Positions 25,682 to 35,068 of a DNA stretch of 57,642 bases are shown here, one piece after another. Source of the stretch: an uncultured Verrucomicrobiota bacterium (GTDB lineage Bacteria; Verrucomicrobiota; Verrucomicrobiia; Verrucomicrobiales; DEV007); the NCBI GenBank assembly GCA_902589825.1, contig CACIUL010000015.1, forward strand, positions 1-57,642, written 5' to 3'. Position numbers and translations under genes: made by a program. The notes under the pieces were generated by a model. It made no database searches. It was not told where the DNA came from and saw only the letters and a list, made by a program, of their open reading frames with translations. The first letter of the stretch is position 1. The number at the start of each line of letters is the position of its first letter.

Positions 25682-27262
25682 ATGGTATATCGTATCACAG
25701 GTATTGTTCTGATTTTAATCAGTTGTGGCGCGGTGGTTGCTTACCATTCTGGTTTAGCTTTGCCCACTCTGGATTGGTTTTTCTCCTTTGAATCCAAGGA
25801 TAAGGAATTGGCATCGGCATCTTTTTGGAAGAAATCTCAGGATCAAATTATTGGTTACATCCTGTGCTCTCTTCTTTTGGGTACAGGTTTGCTTTGTGTA
25901 TTGAGAAAGTCCCGAGAGGTGAAATGGAATCCCCAGACGGTGCGCAAACTGAAGCGTTTCAAGTCCATTACCCGCGGCTATGTTTCCCTCTGGATTCTCG
26001 CAGGGCTTCTCTTTCTCACCCTTCTGGATCATGCGCTGGTGGGGAAGAAAGCTCTCCTGGTGAAGTATGATGGCGAGCTCTACAGCCCGGCTTTTGTGCA
26101 GAAAAACTACAAGGCCGAGGTCTTCGGCCAGGAGGGTGAGAGCGAGGCCGACTACCGGCAACTCAAGGCTGATTTTGAGCAGGAGGATAAAGGGAACTGG
26201 GTCCTGCTGCCACTGGTCCCCTTCGATGCCACCTTCGATTCCGCGGATCCGATAAAAGAGGAATTGGCAGAGCGCGACGGGTTGTTTTACCGGGAGGGTG
26301 AACAGGAACCTTACTCTGGCCTGGGTTACCGCTATTATGCGGATGATCAGGATAAGCGGCATTCCATGGTGCGCTTCCGGAAGGGGGTCCGGCAAGGACG
26401 GGAGGAGTATTATTCCCGGTCAACAGGTGACATGGTCGGGCACTATGAATGGAGGGATGGCGTGCGCAGTGCTGATCCGGTGATGGGGGCGGAATTGGTC
26501 CTGACCGCGGAGAAGGAGAAGACCACCGGGTTGCAGGCAGTGCGTTATCCGCCATTGCCGCCCAGCTTTAAGACCCGCCATTATCTCGGCACGGATTCGC
26601 GGGGGTGGGATGTGCTCGCGCAGATATACGGAGGCCTGCAATTGGTCTTCCAGGCAGCCATAATTTACCTGTTCGTAACTTATGTGATCGGCATCACACT
26701 GGGAAGCCTGATGGGCTATTTGGGAGGAACCTTTGATATTGTCGTACAGCGCTTGATTGAAATCCTTGCCAATGTGCCCTTCCTCTACGTGGTTATCATT
26801 ATCGCCGATCGCCTCGGGCGTGAGGATGTGACCCTGGTAACGATCCTGCTGGTGTTATGCATCTTTTCCTGGATTGGCATTACCTATTACATGAGGACGG
26901 CGGCTTACCGCGAAAAGGCCAGGGACTACGTGGCGGCGGCAAGGGTGCTGGGTGCTGGCCCCATGCGGGTGATTTTCCGGCACGTTCTTCCCAATGCCAT
27001 CTCCATTGTGGTGACCCTGCTTCCCTTCAGCGTGGTTGGAGTAATCACCGCACTGACTGCGCTTGATTTTATCGGGTTTGGTCTCCCGGATACTTACCCG
27101 AGCTGGGGGCGTATCCTGCAGGATGGCGTTACGAACCTTGATTACCCGTGGATTGTGGCTTCCGTCTTCGCGGGAATGGTGACGGTGCTCCTCCTTGTGA
27201 CTTTTGTGGGTGAGGCTGTGCGGGAAGCGTTCGATCCAAAGAAGTTCACGACTTACCGTTAA
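25682..27262 (+). CDS. Peptide ABC transporter permease, YejE-type with MORN-like insertion
   Basis: 526 aa against about 340 for YejE. Residues 1-95 are an extra N-terminal part with two membrane segments (about 5-22 and 57-75). The YejE core begins at FKSITRGYVSLWILAGL (about 93) and keeps the family's LLVKYDGELYSP (125-136) and YLGTDSRGWDVLAQIYGG (301-318). Between them, about 187-285, lies an extra domain; 199-262 reads like YwqK/MORN-type repeats (DGLFYREGEQEPYSG, KGVRQGREEYYS, MVGHYEWRDGV). The EAA loop is DYVAAARVLGAGPMRVIFRHVLPN. It starts immediately after the preceding stop codon. Confidence 0.9.
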   Translation: MVYRITGIVLILISCGAVVAYHSGLALPTLDWFFSFESKDKELASASFWKKSQDQIIGYILCSLLLGTGLLCVLRKSREVKWNPQTVRKLKRFKSITRGYVSLWILAGLLFLTLLDHALVGKKALLVKYDGELYSPAFVQKNYKAEVFGQEGESEADYRQLKADFEQEDKGNWVLLPLVPFDATFDSADPIKEELAERDGLFYREGEQEPYSGLGYRYYADDQDKRHSMVRFRKGVRQGREEYYSRSTGDMVGHYEWRDGVRSADPVMGAELVLTAEKEKTTGLQAVRYPPLPPSFKTRHYLGTDSRGWDVLAQIYGGLQLVFQAAIIYLFVTYVIGITLGSLMGYLGGTFDIVVQRLIEILANVPFLYVVIIIADRLGREDVTLVTILLVLCIFSWIGITYYMRTAAYREKARDYVAAARVLGAGPMRVIFRHVLPNAISIVVTLLPFSVVGVITALTALDFIGFGLPDTYPSWGRILQDGVTNLDYPWIVASVFAGMVTVLLLVTFVGEAVREAFDPKKFTTYR

Positions 27263-29304
27263 TGATGAAAGTGGTGCGTATTTTTTCCCTGTTACTGTTA
27301 GTGCTCCTTCACGGTTGTGACACCGGGAAAGAATATGCCGACTACGATAATCAGGAGGAAGTGACAGGATTCAGGAAAACCCACAACGATAAGGTGTTGG
27401 GTGAGTTGCAAGCGAAGAAGGAGGAGCTAAGCAAGCAAATTGCCGATAAACCTGAAAAAGAGGAAGACCAGGCCAAGCTTGAGGAAGATCTGGCCAATAC
27501 CAACCGCCGCCTCGGTTACCCGGAGTTCTTTAAAGTTGCTACCATGAATGATCTTCCAAATGATCTTTCCTGGGAAGATGGAATGGACCAGCCGGAACTT
27601 GGTTCACCGCGTGCCCAAAAAGGGGGCACATTCAACACCTACCTGCCAAGCCTGGCCTTTCCGCCGACCATTCGCTCGATCGGGAAAAATGCGAACAACG
27701 GGTTCCGCTCGGAGCACTGGGATTACATTGAGATGGCCCTGGTCTCCCTGCACCCCAACACCATGGAAACCATTCCGGGACTGGCGGATCGCTGGGCGGT
27801 TGGAGAAGACGGCAGGACGGTGTATTTCCGGATCAACAAGGAAGCGAGATGGTCAGATGGCAACCCGGTCACGGTGGAGGATTTTTTCATGACTTTCCAC
27901 GTGTGCCTCTCTGAGTATATCACCGGTCCCTGGTATCGGGAGTATTACGGGACCATGTTCGAGAATATTACACGCTATGATGATAAGCACCTCTCGGTAA
28001 GGCTGGCCAATAAGAAGCCCAAGCCTGAGTATTATGCCAGCCTGACACCCTATTCGCGGGTGTTCTACCGGGAGTTCGGCCCGGACTTCGAGGATCGCTA
28101 CAACTGGAGGGTGCGTCCCACCACTGGAGCTTACGAAATCAAAAATGAAGACGTGGTCAAGGGAAGGAGTATCACCCTTTCCCGGGTGGAAGACTGGTGG
28201 GCTTTGGACACCAGGTACAATCGTCATCGCTTTAATGTGGACCGCATCAAGTACAGCCTGGTCCGAAGCGATGAGAAGGTTTTCGAGCTGTTCAAGAAGG
28301 GCGAGATTGACATGTTCGGGCTTGGCCTTCCCAAGCGATGGTATGAGCAGATGGAGATCCCGGCAGTATTCAATGGGTATATTGAGAAGAAGACCTTCTA
28401 CAATGTTTACCCTCGGGTCCCGCGGGGCCTTTATATTAACCATTCCCGGGCATTTCTTGAGGATGTGAATGTGCGGATGGGCCTGCAGCATGCCACCAAT
28501 TGGCAGAAGGTGATCGATATTGACCTTCGGGGTGATGCGGGTCGGCTCAATATCTATAACGAGGGCTATGGCAAGTTCAGTAATTCCGGGATAAAGGCCA
28601 GGGAGTATTCACCCGAGAAGGCGCGGGAGGCATTTGCCAAGGCAGGCTTTACCAAACAGGGAAATGATGGAGTGCTGCAGAATGCCCGGGGGGAAAGGCT
28701 CAGTTTCTCAATTACCCACACGGCGAGTCCGGTGGTTGGCAAGATGCTGCAACGGCTCAAGGAAGAGGCTCTCAAGGCCGGACTGGAATACCGGCTGGAA
28801 GGCATGGACGGCACGGCGAGTTATGAGAAAGTGATGCAGAAGAAGCATGACCTGACCTTCTGGGGCTGGGGTACGCAGCCGCCCTTCCCCCGTTATTTCG
28901 AGGGAGTCCACTCCTCCAATGCGTATGACCCGGGGACAAAAACTCCTAGGGTAATGACCAACAACATTTCGGTCTATGCGAACCCGGCTGCGGATCCCTT
29001 GGCGCAGGGTATTCGCTTTGCGACCTCGGAGGAGGAGATCCGGGAAATGTCATGGGGACTGGAACAAATCCTGCATGACACCGCATTCTGGATTCCCGGC
29101 TACAAGAGGGAGTCTTACCGCCTCGGGCACTGGCGCTGGATGCAGTGGCCGGATGACTTCAACGTGAAGATGACCCGGGAAGCCCAGGAGAGTTATGTTT
29201 ACTGGATTGATGTGGAGGAGAAAGAAAAGACCCTGCGGGCACAGGGACGCAATGAAGCGTATCCTGAGGTGGACCGGGTTTATGACCAGTATCGTGTGAA
29301 GTGA
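27262..29304 (+). CDS. Peptide-binding lipoprotein, YejA-type
   Basis: 680 aa. The lipoprotein signal ends LHGC (Cys19). A charged helical linker (about 45-80) precedes the SBP family 5 domain, with GGTFNTYLPSLAFPPTIRSI and ARWSDGNPVTVEDFFMTF. GLYINHSRAFLEDVNVRMGLQHATNW and the tail around FWIPGYKRESYRLGHWRWMQWPDDF match the YejA branch, known in E. coli for importing microcin C-type and other peptides. It overlaps the permease stop by one base (TAATG). In this operon the binding protein gene is third rather than first. Confidence 0.9.
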   Translation: MMKVVRIFSLLLLVLLHGCDTGKEYADYDNQEEVTGFRKTHNDKVLGELQAKKEELSKQIADKPEKEEDQAKLEEDLANTNRRLGYPEFFKVATMNDLPNDLSWEDGMDQPELGSPRAQKGGTFNTYLPSLAFPPTIRSIGKNANNGFRSEHWDYIEMALVSLHPNTMETIPGLADRWAVGEDGRTVYFRINKEARWSDGNPVTVEDFFMTFHVCLSEYITGPWYREYYGTMFENITRYDDKHLSVRLANKKPKPEYYASLTPYSRVFYREFGPDFEDRYNWRVRPTTGAYEIKNEDVVKGRSITLSRVEDWWALDTRYNRHRFNVDRIKYSLVRSDEKVFELFKKGEIDMFGLGLPKRWYEQMEIPAVFNGYIEKKTFYNVYPRVPRGLYINHSRAFLEDVNVRMGLQHATNWQKVIDIDLRGDAGRLNIYNEGYGKFSNSGIKAREYSPEKAREAFAKAGFTKQGNDGVLQNARGERLSFSITHTASPVVGKMLQRLKEEALKAGLEYRLEGMDGTASYEKVMQKKHDLTFWGWGTQPPFPRYFEGVHSSNAYDPGTKTPRVMTNNISVYANPAADPLAQGIRFATSEEEIREMSWGLEQILHDTAFWIPGYKRESYRLGHWRWMQWPDDFNVKMTREAQESYVYWIDVEEKEKTLRAQGRNEAYPEVDRVYDQYRVK

Positions 29305-30338
29305 TGAGGAACGAGGATCCAGACAAGGTGGCTGAGGGCCGGAACCATGGTGAGCCTGAGCCAGAGAAGGGCGAGCTTTTGAGGGTGCGCGATTTGGTGA
29401 GTGCCTTTGATACCGATAAGGGGCAGGTTCGGGCGGTTGACGGGATATCCTTTGAACTTGAAAAGGGAAGGACACTGGGGGTGGTGGGTGAGTCCGGGTG
29501 CGGCAAGACGGTAACGGCAATGTCAATCGTAGACCTTCTTCCCAAGCCTTCAGGGCAAATTCTTGATGGCAGTATCTGCTTCAACGGGGATGAGCTGGTT
29601 GGTGCCGACAAGGAGAGGATGCAGGGGCTTCGTGGTAATGAGATCGGTGTCATTTTCCAGGAACCGATGACTGCGCTCAACCCGGTGCACCGTATTGGCA
29701 GGCAGATTACCGAGGCGCTTAAGCTGCATCATGAGATGGAATCAAGGCAGGCGTTGCAGAAGGCCGTTGAGCTTCTCGAGCTTGTTGGCATTCCTGCACC
29801 TGAGCGCAGGGTCATTGAGTATCCTCATCAGCTTTCCGGTGGCATGCGCCAGCGTGTCATGATTGCCATCGCACTGTGCTGTGAACCGGACCTGCTGATT
29901 GCCGATGAGCCGACCACTGCCCTTGATGTGACCGTGCAGGCACAGATTCTCAACCTGATCTCAAGGATGCAGGATGAGCTTGGCATGGCGGTCATGCTCA
30001 TCACCCATGACCTCGGCGTGATTGCCGAGCAGTGTGATGAGGTGGTGGTGATGTATGCCGGAAGAATCGTGGAACGTGCCGCGGCTGAAGAGCTTTTCGC
30101 AAATCCACGGCATGCCTATACCAGGGGACTTCTGGCTTCAATCCCCCGACTTGAGAGTGAGCGTAAAAGTGAACTGCCGACCATTCCCGGCCAGGTGGCC
30201 GCCATCCAGGATTTTGTCGAGGGGTGCCGTTTTTGCCAGAGGATGGAGCGTGAAGGTGCGCTCACGGAAATTCGCCCCGCCTATGAGGAGGTCTCCCCGG
30301 GACATTTCCTGGAACGCTGCCCGGAATGTGCCAAGTAA
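29304..30338 (+). CDS. Peptide ABC transporter ATPase, OppD/DppD-type
   Basis: 344 aa from ATG 29304, overlapping the previous stop by one base. Walker A is GESGCGKTV, the signature [15 protein letters not shown], Walker [13 protein letters not shown] and the switch THDLGVI. The C-terminal Cys region (CRFCQRME ... CPECAK) is the OppD-type domain. In E. coli the equivalent YejF is one fused protein; here its two halves are separate genes. Confidence 0.94.
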   Translation: MRNEDPDKVAEGRNHGEPEPEKGELLRVRDLVSAFDTDKGQVRAVDGISFELEKGRTLGVVGESGCGKTVTAMSIVDLLPKPSGQILDGSICFNGDELVGADKERMQGLRGNEIGVIFQEPMTALNPVHRIGRQITEALKLHHEMESRQALQKAVELLELVGIPAPERRVIEYPHQLSGGMRQRVMIAIALCCEPDLLIADEPTTALDVTVQAQILNLISRMQDELGMAVMLITHDLGVIAEQCDEVVVMYAGRIVERAAAEELFANPRHAYTRGLLASIPRLESERKSELPTIPGQVAAIQDFVEGCRFCQRMEREGALTEIRPAYEEVSPGHFLERCPECAK

Positions 30339-30341
30339 GTG

Positions 30342-31376
30342 ATGAGTGAAGAAGACAACATTACGGGAAACGGGTCGAGCTTGCTTGAGGTAGAGGAACT
30401 GAAGATGCATTTCCCGGTGCGCGGCGGGTTATTCTCACGTCAGGTTGGGGCGGTACGTGCAGTGGATGGTGTTAGTCTTTCCATTGGCAAGGGGGAAACC
30501 CTTGGGTTGGTGGGGGAATCGGGATGCGGCAAGTCGACACTGGGCAAGGCCATTGTGCGCCTGCTTAAGCCCACTGCAGGATCGGTGAGCTTCAAGGGTC
30601 ATGACATTACCCACATGGGACAGCGCGCACTGCGCCCCCTGAGGCAGGATTTCCAGATGGTGTTCCAGGACCCGGCGGAATCACTTGATGCACGCATGTC
30701 AGTGGGGGAACTGGTAGCCGAGCCGATGGTCATTCAGCGCATGGGTGACCGGCAGCAACGCCGGGAACGGGTGGCGGAGTTACTTGATCGGGTGGGCCTG
30801 CCGCGAAGTGCCTCACAGAAGTATTCCTTTGAGTTCTCCGGGGGGCAACGGCAGCGGATTGGTATTGCGCGTGCACTGGCGGTGAATCCCGACCTGCTTG
30901 TGCTTGATGAACCGGTGTCAGCACTGGATGTATCAGTGCAGAGCCAGGTGCTTAACCTCCTGATGGAACTGCAGCGTGAGCTTGGGCTTTCCTATCTCTT
31001 CATTGCCCATGACCTTGCGGTGGTGAAGCATGTCAGTGACCGCATCGCGGTCATGTATCTGGGCAAGATTGTCGAGATGAGCGGGGCCGATGAGCTTTAC
31101 CGTGATCCGCACCATGCCTACACCGAGGCGCTGATTAATGCCATACCGGTCAGTGATCCCTCACAGAGGCGGGACCATGAGCCGCTGGAGGGGGAGGTTC
31201 CCTCGCCCATCAACCCGCCGCCGGGATGCGCCTTCGGGCACCGGGTCAGTGCGCCGGGTTACAAGGAGAGTATTGAAATGGATATCCGGCTCAAGGAGAT
31301 TGCACCCGGTCACTGGGTTTCTAACTGCCCCTGCTGTGTTGGCCAGCAGTCCGCTGGAGGCAATATTGAGAGTTAA
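30342..31376 (+). CDS. Peptide ABC transporter ATPase, OppF/DppF-type
   Basis: 344 aa from ATG 30342 (GTG at 30339 is adjacent). Walker A is GESGCGKST, the signature [15 protein letters not shown], Walker [13 protein letters not shown] and the switch AHDLAVV. It has the full C-terminal oligopeptide domain ending CPCC, unlike the short OppF of the neighbouring operon. It starts three bases after the previous stop and closes the five-gene Yej-type operon. Confidence 0.94.
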   Translation: MSEEDNITGNGSSLLEVEELKMHFPVRGGLFSRQVGAVRAVDGVSLSIGKGETLGLVGESGCGKSTLGKAIVRLLKPTAGSVSFKGHDITHMGQRALRPLRQDFQMVFQDPAESLDARMSVGELVAEPMVIQRMGDRQQRRERVAELLDRVGLPRSASQKYSFEFSGGQRQRIGIARALAVNPDLLVLDEPVSALDVSVQSQVLNLLMELQRELGLSYLFIAHDLAVVKHVSDRIAVMYLGKIVEMSGADELYRDPHHAYTEALINAIPVSDPSQRRDHEPLEGEVPSPINPPPGCAFGHRVSAPGYKESIEMDIRLKEIAPGHWVSNCPCCVGQQSAGGNIES

Positions 31377-31401
31377 TCACGGAGGGGAATAACTGCAGTA
31401 G

Positions 31402-32061
31402 ATGGCTCGAACTTATCTGGAGCGCAAGGAGGCGTGGGCGGCAAAGATGCGCTCGGTTCCGGCCCGGACTGAGCGGGTTGAGGGGCGGCTACCACCCGGC
31501 CAGCACACCGTCAAGGAGCTGCCTGTGCTTGACCTCGGCATTCACCCGGAGGTGGTTCCCCCGGATTGGCAGCTGGAGATCGGCGGCCTTGTGGAGGAGC
31601 CCTTGGTGATGGACTGGGAGGGGTTAATGGCCTTGCCACAGGTGGAGATAACCAGTGACTTTCACTGTGTGACCACCTGGTCAAAATACGACTGCGGTTG
31701 GGGCGGGGTGCCGATGGCAGCGATCCTTGACTTGGTTAAGCCGAAGGATCAAGCCAGATTTGTGCTGTTTTCCTCCCATGATGATTACACCACCAACCTG
31801 CCTGTTGCGGCTCTCTTTGCCGGGGATGCGCTGCTGGCCACTTCCCTTGACGGTGAGCCGTTGAGCGTCCAACACGGTGGACCCGTGCGGGTGGTTATCC
31901 CGCAGCTCTATGCGTGGAAGAGTGCCAAGTTTATCAGGAAGATCGATTTTCTTGCCGAGGATGCGCCCGGTTACTGGGAGCAGCGGGGCTATTCCAATAC
32001 CGCTGATCCCTGGCTTGAGGAACGCTTTTCCGGGGAAGAGGTTCCCGGTTGGCGGGATTAA
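31402..32061 (+). CDS. Sulfite-oxidase-like molybdopterin oxidoreductase
   Basis: 219 aa, a compact sulfite-oxidase/MsrP-type molybdopterin domain. The conserved molybdenum ligand Cys is Cys89 in SDFHCVTTWSKYDCGW; the SVQHGGPVRVVIPQLYAWKSAKFI block and the YWEQRGYSNTADPW end are typical of the YedY/MsrP-like branch. No Tat or Sec signal is visible, so it is predicted cytoplasmic, unlike MsrP. The closest annotated group is the sulfite oxidase-like oxidoreductases of unknown substrate. It lies 25 bp after the transporter operon. Confidence 0.88.
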   Translation: MARTYLERKEAWAAKMRSVPARTERVEGRLPPGQHTVKELPVLDLGIHPEVVPPDWQLEIGGLVEEPLVMDWEGLMALPQVEITSDFHCVTTWSKYDCGWGGVPMAAILDLVKPKDQARFVLFSSHDDYTTNLPVAALFAGDALLATSLDGEPLSVQHGGPVRVVIPQLYAWKSAKFIRKIDFLAEDAPGYWEQRGYSNTADPWLEERFSGEEVPGWRD

Positions 32062-32111
32062 AATGCCGACAGGGTTGATTTAAGCGACATTGTGAAAGGT
32101 CGGAGAAACCC

Positions 32112-32873
32112 GTGAGTGAAGAAAGATCAGCAAGAGCAGAGCCTGCCGGTTCCAGCCTGGCGCCCCGCATCATCAAGTTGCTGATCGCCGGTCTCATCCT
32201 GTCTACCGGCTTCCTCTGCCTTGTGGCATCACAGACAGGTGCCCCTGAGGTGGCAACGGTGAAGATGGTGTGCGGTCTCATCGCATTATGGATCGTGCTT
32301 GGCGGAACACTGATGCATTGCTTTCGTGACAGCGTGCGGCAGTTCATTCTGGATGTGCCTCTTGACTGGCGGGTGAAGTTTACACTCTTTGCCACGCTGC
32401 TGGCCCTTGTGGAAGAGGCCATTGCTGTCCTGATGACCAACCTGGCACCATTTCTTGGGGTGGAGAAGGGAGAGGCATACCTTACAGCGTCGACCAATTA
32501 CCTTGATGTGGTTTTGTTCCACAGTGTCATCGTGTTTGTCCCGCTTTTCATTGCGTGGGCGGTATTGCTGACGCGTTATGATTTCTCCCCGTTTGCGGTT
32601 TTTATCCTGTTCGGAATCACGGGAACCCTCTGCGAGGCGATCATCAACCCGGCGGGTGCCTTCTTTGGCATTGCCCATTGGATCTTCATCTACGGGCTGA
32701 TGGTTTACCTGCCCGCCTATTGCCTTCCCCGGGAGCGAGGGGCACGGGTCGTGCGATGGTATCACTATGTGTTTGCCGTCCCGGCAGCCTTCCTTATCGC
32801 CCTGCCTCTACTGGTGCCCATCATTTACCTTATAGGGCACGTATTGAAGCACCCCTCAGGGGCTCATTTCTAG
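32112..32873 (+). CDS. Integral membrane protein of unknown function
   Basis: 253 aa, starting GTG at 32112 after CGGAGA. About six or seven hydrophobic segments lie between residues 20 and 245, with a short charged loop RDSVRQFILDVPLDWR near 78-93 and the motif LVEEAIAVLMTNLAP, containing a membrane Glu pair. No family is recognised; the layout recalls small predicted intramembrane or transporter-like proteins. It stands 50 bp after the molybdoenzyme and 130 bp before gpmI. Confidence 0.7.
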   Translation: MSEERSARAEPAGSSLAPRIIKLLIAGLILSTGFLCLVASQTGAPEVATVKMVCGLIALWIVLGGTLMHCFRDSVRQFILDVPLDWRVKFTLFATLLALVEEAIAVLMTNLAPFLGVEKGEAYLTASTNYLDVVLFHSVIVFVPLFIAWAVLLTRYDFSPFAVFILFGITGTLCEAIINPAGAFFGIAHWIFIYGLMVYLPAYCLPRERGARVVRWYHYVFAVPAAFLIALPLLVPIIYLIGHVLKHPSGAHF

Positions 32874-33003
32874 CGGCTGCGACCGGGAGTTAAACCGCAC
32901 CCCGTTTTTTTTCTACGGTCCGATTTTTCTGGATGCTTTCCCCGGCATTGCCACCTATAGAACAAGGACTCGAAAATGACGCATCCAGGCAAGATTCAAA
33001 TCC

Positions 33004-34542
33004 ATGGCTAAGAAACCCTGTATTCTTGTGATTCGTGATGGTTGGGGCATCAACCCGGACGGGGGTTCCCAGGCTGCCAAAAATGGTGACGCGACCCTGC
33101 TCACCGACACACCGTTCCATGATTACCTCTATGATAAATACCCGGTTTCGCACGTCAGTGCCAGTGGAGCGGATGTTGGCTTGCCTGACGGACAGATGGG
33201 CAATTCCGAGGTCGGGCACCTCAACTTGGGTGCAGGCCGTATCGTTTACCAGGACCTCTCTCGCATTAACCGTTCCATTGAAAGCGGGGAGTTGGGTGGC
33301 AACCCCGTCCTGCAAGAGGCGTTCTCGAAGGCAGGTCAGTCGACCCTGCATTTGGTAGGATTGGTTTCCGACGGCGGTGTCCACAGCCACCAGGATCACC
33401 TGATAGCCCTTGCCAGGGAAGCTCATGCTGCCGGGGTGGGTGATATCAAGGTGCATGCCATTACCGATGGCCGGGATACTTCACCCACCGGTGCCCATCA
33501 GTCACTTTCCCGCTGTGAGGATGAGCTTGGCAGGGTCGGGGCAAGGATTATCACGGTTGTCGGGCGTTATTTTGCCATGGATCGTGACCGTCGCTGGGAG
33601 AGGACCAAACTCGGCTGGGACGCAATAGTGGACGGGATCGGTGAAGCCTGTGACCTGCTGCCTTCCGAGGCGGTGAAGGCAAAATATGCGATTGATAAGA
33701 CCGATGAGTTTCTGCCGGCGATGATCTTTGGAGAGAATGAAACCCGCCGGATTCAAGATGGTGATGTGGTGCTTTGGTTTAATTTCCGTGCTGATCGTGC
33801 CCGCCAGCTCTCTGAGGCGTTCCTCTTTGAGGACTTTGACGGCTTTGAGCGCGGCGGCCGGCCGCAGGTCTCCTACTACACGCTTACCGAGTATGACGAG
33901 AAATACGATTGCCCGGTGGTGTTTGCCCCGGAGAAGCTCGATGACGTCCTGGGTTCGGTGGTCAGCGGTGCGGGCAAAACGCAGCTGAGGATTGCCGAGA
34001 CAGAGAAATATCCGCACGTGACCTACTTCTTCAATGGTGGTGAGGAGCAGCCCTTTGAGGGGGAGGACCGGGTGATCGTGCCATCACCCAAGGTGGCAAC
34101 CTACGATCTGCAGCCTGAGATGAGCGCATCGCAGGTTACCGATGAGGTTGTTGGCCGGCTCAAGGATTATGACTTGGTCATTCTCAACTTTGCCAATCCC
34201 GACATGGTCGGGCATACCGGGGTTGTGGAGGCTGCCAGGAAGGCTGTTGCCACCATTGATCATTGCCTTGAGAGGGTGGTCGATGAGGTCATCAGGCTGG
34301 GAGGCCGGGCCTTGATCACCGCTGATCATGGAAATTGTGAGCAGATGATCAAGGCGGATGGCTCACCGCACACGGCTCATACCACCAACCTGGTGCACCT
34401 TGTCTACGTGGCCGAGGATTCCTCGCGGGTGGAATTGCGCGACGGGATCCTTGCCGATATTGCCCCGACCCTGCTCGACATGATGGATATTAGGCCTCCC
34501 GTGGCGATGTCGGGTTCCTCGCTGATCATGCGCAACGCTTAA
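33004..34542 (+). CDS. gpmI: Cofactor-independent phosphoglycerate mutase
   Basis: 512 aa, normal for the family. The N-terminal ILVIRDGWG holds metal ligand Asp12. The catalytic Ser68 sits in GQMGNSEVGHLNLGAGR. ITDGRDTSPTGA, FNFRADRARQ, NFANPDMVGHTG and ALITADHGNCE supply the remaining binuclear-metal and substrate contacts. It interconverts 3- and 2-phosphoglycerate in glycolysis. It appears monocistronic, 130 bp after the previous gene and followed by tRNA-Gln. Confidence 0.97.
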   Translation: MAKKPCILVIRDGWGINPDGGSQAAKNGDATLLTDTPFHDYLYDKYPVSHVSASGADVGLPDGQMGNSEVGHLNLGAGRIVYQDLSRINRSIESGELGGNPVLQEAFSKAGQSTLHLVGLVSDGGVHSHQDHLIALAREAHAAGVGDIKVHAITDGRDTSPTGAHQSLSRCEDELGRVGARIITVVGRYFAMDRDRRWERTKLGWDAIVDGIGEACDLLPSEAVKAKYAIDKTDEFLPAMIFGENETRRIQDGDVVLWFNFRADRARQLSEAFLFEDFDGFERGGRPQVSYYTLTEYDEKYDCPVVFAPEKLDDVLGSVVSGAGKTQLRIAETEKYPHVTYFFNGGEEQPFEGEDRVIVPSPKVATYDLQPEMSASQVTDEVVGRLKDYDLVILNFANPDMVGHTGVVEAARKAVATIDHCLERVVDEVIRLGGRALITADHGNCEQMIKADGSPHTAHTTNLVHLVYVAEDSSRVELRDGILADIAPTLLDMMDIRPPVAMSGSSLIMRNA

Positions 34543-34599
34543 TGTGGGCATGCTTTTGATGCTTGACTAGGGTTAAGCAATTTCCTTTCAATCCGGCTC

Positions 34600-34627
34600 T
34601 TGATCTCCTTCTGGAAGGCGTTACTTT
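34600..34627 (+). promoter_or_regulatory. Weak promoter candidate for tRNA-Gln
   Basis: TTGATC (34600-34605) and TACTTT (34622-34627) are 16 bp apart and lie 17 bases before the tRNA. The -10 matches the consensus poorly, so this is tentative. Confidence 0.25.
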
Positions 34628-34644
34628 GCCCGCCCATTCACGAT

Positions 34645-34719
34645 AACCCCGTGGTGTAATTGGTAACACAACAGATTTTGGTTCTGTTATTCAAGGTTCG
34701 AGTCCTTGCGGGGTTGCCA
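34645..34719 (+). tRNA. tRNA-Gln (anticodon TTG), CCA encoded
   Basis: Acceptor arms AACCCCG and CGGGGTT pair fully. The anticodon stem ACAGA/TCTGT carries loop TTTTGGT with anticodon TTG. The T arm is CAAGG-TTCGAGT-CCTTG. The discriminator base is G, as expected for Gln, and CCA is encoded at 34717-34719. A T-run follows directly. Confidence 0.95.
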
Positions 34720-35068
34720 CTTTTTCCTGAAGCCGGATATGGCTGGAAATCCTCCCTGTGGCTTCTCAGGCGAGGAAAATCAGGAAAGGGCCCTATTTTT
34801 ACTTATAACAACCTGATAATAAGATTGTTATATATTTCATTAGGCAATGAACCCGGCCAACGCCCCTGTTGAGAGGATTTTCACAGGATTCGACCTTCCC
34901 GCCATCAGGCACTGCGGGCAATAAATCTTGCACATTATCCCCGATGCTTTAAACTCCGCCTCCCCTTCCAGCCTTATAGAGGCGTCCCGGTGGCTGGATG
35001 GGGATAAAAACTCCGGGGCAACGACGTAGTCGGTTAACCTAAAAACCCAACCTTACAAACCCAATCCT
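34720..35068 (+). other. Intergenic region and rpsA leader
   Basis: 349 bp without a credible gene. The first part has an AT-rich stretch (about 34795-34850). A promoter candidate sits at 34928-34955, and the last 110 bases form the rpsA leader. In it CGTCCCGG (from about 34983) can pair with CCGG and GACG near 35017-35029. The leader then becomes A/C-rich and unstructured (AACCCAACC and ACAAACCCAATCC) up to the ATG, with no Shine-Dalgarno. Confidence 0.5.
34928..34955 (+). promoter_or_regulatory. Probable sigma-70-type promoter of rpsA
   Basis: TTGCAC (34928-34933) and TAAACT (34950-34955) are separated by 16 bp. Both match the housekeeping consensus at four of six positions. Transcription from here would give a leader of about 105 bases. 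Confidence 0.5.

Noticed and set aside
17582..31376. Mobile element or recent transfer explaining the two peptide transporters
   Set aside because: No transposase, integrase, flanking repeats or tRNA boundary; base composition looks like that of the neighbours.
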